Origin: Streptomyces griseorubiginosus
GTDB lineage: Bacteria > Actinomycetota > Actinomycetes > Streptomycetales > Streptomycetaceae
Length of the DNA: 64,000 bases
Reading direction: 5' to 3'
Assembly: GCF_001514195.1 (NCBI RefSeq)
Contig: NZ_KQ948734.1
Span: forward strand, 154,462-218,461
Shown: in pieces, positions 62,972 through 64,000 of the stretch
How the letters are laid out: each line of letters begins with the position of its first letter
Position numbering within the stretch: position 1 is the stretch's first letter
Notes under the pieces: model-generated
Told to the model about the DNA's origin: nothing
The model's database searches: none
The model's input: the letters and a program-made list of their open reading frames with translations, nothing else
Translations under genes and position numbers: made by a program

Positions 62972-63026
62972 ACAGCAGAGAGAGGCGCCGCTCGTCAGGC
63001 GGCGGGAAGGGCGCTGGTGGGCGTGG

Positions 63027-63344
63027 TCACCACCAGCCGGACGACTTCTTGGTGGCCTTGGCGCGGGCGTCCTCGGTGAGGATGCGCTGTTTCTCGCCGT
63101 GCAGGGCGGTCAGTTCCGCGTTCAGCCGGGTCTCAGCGGCGGAGCCGATGGAGTCCATCCGGTTCTCGGCACCGCTGGTGCTGCGGCCCTGGTGGATGCT
63201 GCGGGCGCCACGGGCCATGGCACGCGACATGGCCAGGCGTTCACGGCTGGTCAGCGGCCACCACTCGCCCTTGCGGACGGCTTCCAGCTTGTTCTGGGTC
63301 CGCCGGATTTCCTTGTCCAGGCGGCGGATCTCAGCTTTCGACAT
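63027..63344 (-). CDS. Small AICE protein with helical coiled-coil ends
   Basis: A 105-residue protein: MSKAEIRRLDKEIRRTQNKLEAVRKGEWWPLTSRERLAMSRAMARGA, then ETRLNAELTALHGEKQRILTEDARAKATKKS. Long charged helices suggest a coiled coil; the ends are basic. Such a protein is often found between the small zinc-finger gene and traB in AICEs; function unknown. ATG 63344 follows AGGAG. Confidence 0.75.
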   Translation of the reverse strand: MSKAEIRRLDKEIRRTQNKLEAVRKGEWWPLTSRERLAMSRAMARGARSIHQGRSTSGAENRMDSIGSAAETRLNAELTALHGEKQRILTEDARAKATKKSSGWW

Positions 63345-63346
63345 GG

Positions 63347-63694
63347 TCAAGCACTCCTGAGGGGAGGGGAGTTGTCGGGGAAGGCGCAGGGCACGCACAT
63401 GCCGAGCGTGGGCGGGATGACGTATCCGGCATCCCGTCGGCACTCGGGGCAGGTGCGGCGCGCGGTGTTGGCCTTGTCCAGGGCCGCCCACCGTGCCGGG
63501 GTCATCGGGCGGACTGGTTTGGCCTGGTCGATGCGGTAGAGGTAAGCGATGAGCGGGCCCCGGCGGCGGCGCGGCCGTTCGAGCTGGGCGGCCACGTCCT
63601 GACCGCCGGGGCGCAAGTTGAGCGCGCGGAGTTGGCGGCGGGTGGCGTAGCCGTCCGGGGCCAGGCGCCACCGGAACACCGGGAGCGTGCCCAT
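63347..63694 (-). CDS. Small AICE zinc-ribbon protein (RRQLRALNLRPGGQ family)
   Basis: A 115-residue protein with YATRRQLRALNLRPGGQDVAAQLERPRRRRGPLIAYLYRIDQAKPVRP, a line seen in many AICE and plasmid proteins of Streptomyces, then two Cys pairs (RRTCPECRRDAGYVIPPTLGMCVPCAF) likely binding one zinc. The reading is probably nucleic-acid binding; no named function. ATG overlaps the stop of the next upstream gene (ATGA). Confidence 0.8.
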   Translation of the reverse strand: MGTLPVFRWRLAPDGYATRRQLRALNLRPGGQDVAAQLERPRRRRGPLIAYLYRIDQAKPVRPMTPARWAALDKANTARRTCPECRRDAGYVIPPTLGMCVPCAFPDNSPPLRSA

Positions 63695-64000
63695 CAGGAC
63701 GTCGTGACGGCGGTGGCGGCGCGTTCGGCGAGCAGGGCGTCACGCAGCTTGCGGGCGTTGGCCGGCGAGGTGTGGATTGCGCGGCGGATGCCCTCAGCGG
63801 TCACCTTCGCATCCGCCCAACCTTCCGTCGCCGACCGTGCCTGATCGAGCAACTGAGCAGGGGTGCGTCGGGGTCGGGGTGATCGGGCAGCGTCGGGAAC
63901 CCGGCCGGTCACCCCCCGCGGCGCGCTCGATCCCGCCGCCATGCTCCGCCCCTGCGGCGCCGCGATCGGCGGCGGGGTGGGGGCGGGGATGGCGGGCATC
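63694..64000 (-). CDS. C-terminal part of a larger AICE protein, cut by the window edge
   Basis: An open frame running to the end of the window. Its visible end RTPAQLLDQARSATEGWADAKVTAEGIRRAIHTSPANARKLRDALLAERA is a helical DNA-binding-like domain found at the C-terminus of DUF2637/Spd-type AICE membrane proteins, as I recall. The Pro/Ala-rich stretch before it looks like a linker, so the ATG at 63999 is probably not the true start. Overlaps the zinc-ribbon gene. Confidence 0.6.
   Translation of the reverse strand, partial: MPAIPAPTPPPIAAPQGRSMAAGSSAPRGVTGRVPDAARSPRPRRTPAQLLDQARSATEGWADAKVTAEGIRRAIHTSPANARKLRDALLAERAATAVTTS

Overview
The window is high-GC actinobacterial DNA and reads as Streptomyces. 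The evidence is strong third-position GC bias, frequent GTG starts, ATGA/GTGA coupled overlaps, Tat and lipoprotein signals, a second nuo operon without nuoD/E/F/G, and an integrative element in a tRNA-Tyr gene. From the polyprenyl synthase (17.7 kb) through korAB, nuo, htpX and yajQ to tRNA-Tyr (55.1 kb), the contents look like conserved chromosomal core; the S. coelicolor element SLP1 is known to use tRNA-Tyr as its attachment site.

Left part (0-15 kb). A fumarylacetoacetase gene is divergent from a two-gene operon of an ATP-grasp ligase and an FAD/NAD(P) oxidoreductase. A large secreted beta-helix/PKD protein follows. Next is a galactan-use locus: a secreted GH53 endo-galactanase divergent from a sugar-binding lipoprotein, two permeases and a LacI-family repressor. 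Two exactly inverted 16-bp operator copies lie in the divergent region. After these come a HAD phosphatase and a small secreted lytic transglycosylase gene preceded by a ydaO-type c-di-AMP riboswitch.

Middle part (15-30.8 kb). This holds a CocE-like hydrolase, a polyprenyl diphosphate synthase, a membrane-anchored LolA/RseB-like protein, an ABC-2 exporter pair, an NAD(P)H reductase, a divergent pair of uncharacterised proteins (P-loop-like; TPR), a secreted M28 aminopeptidase, a VOC protein, RarD, a QorB-like reductase divergent from its HxlR regulator, and a less GC-rich patch with a DUF6082-like gene and an 85-residue protein.

Energy cluster (30.8-50.4 kb). korBA (2-oxoglutarate:ferredoxin oxidoreductase), a LuxR-type response regulator with two paralogous histidine kinases, then nuoABCHIJKLMN, htpX and a YccF protein. 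The nuo operon has the membrane arm and part of the connecting arm (B, C, I), but no NuoD and no NADH-oxidising module. NuoB, C, I and J carry unusual repetitive tails; that of NuoC exceeds 400 residues.

Right shoulder (50.4-55.1 kb). A barstar-domain protein and an SMI1/KNR4 protein flank three perfect TTGTCCACA DnaA boxes. Then come an APC transporter, a GlsB-type membrane protein, YajQ and tRNA-Tyr.

From 55.15 kb to the window end lies an actinomycete integrative and conjugative element (AICE), all genes on the minus strand. It has integrase, excisionase, a DUF3631 ATPase and a primase-polymerase (replication), small cargo proteins, a TraB-type FtsK translocase and further small genes running off the edge. 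Two repeat clusters look functional: ten copies of GGTAGCGG beside the replication/excision genes, and six copies of GGGGAGGC beside traB. attR lies outside the window.
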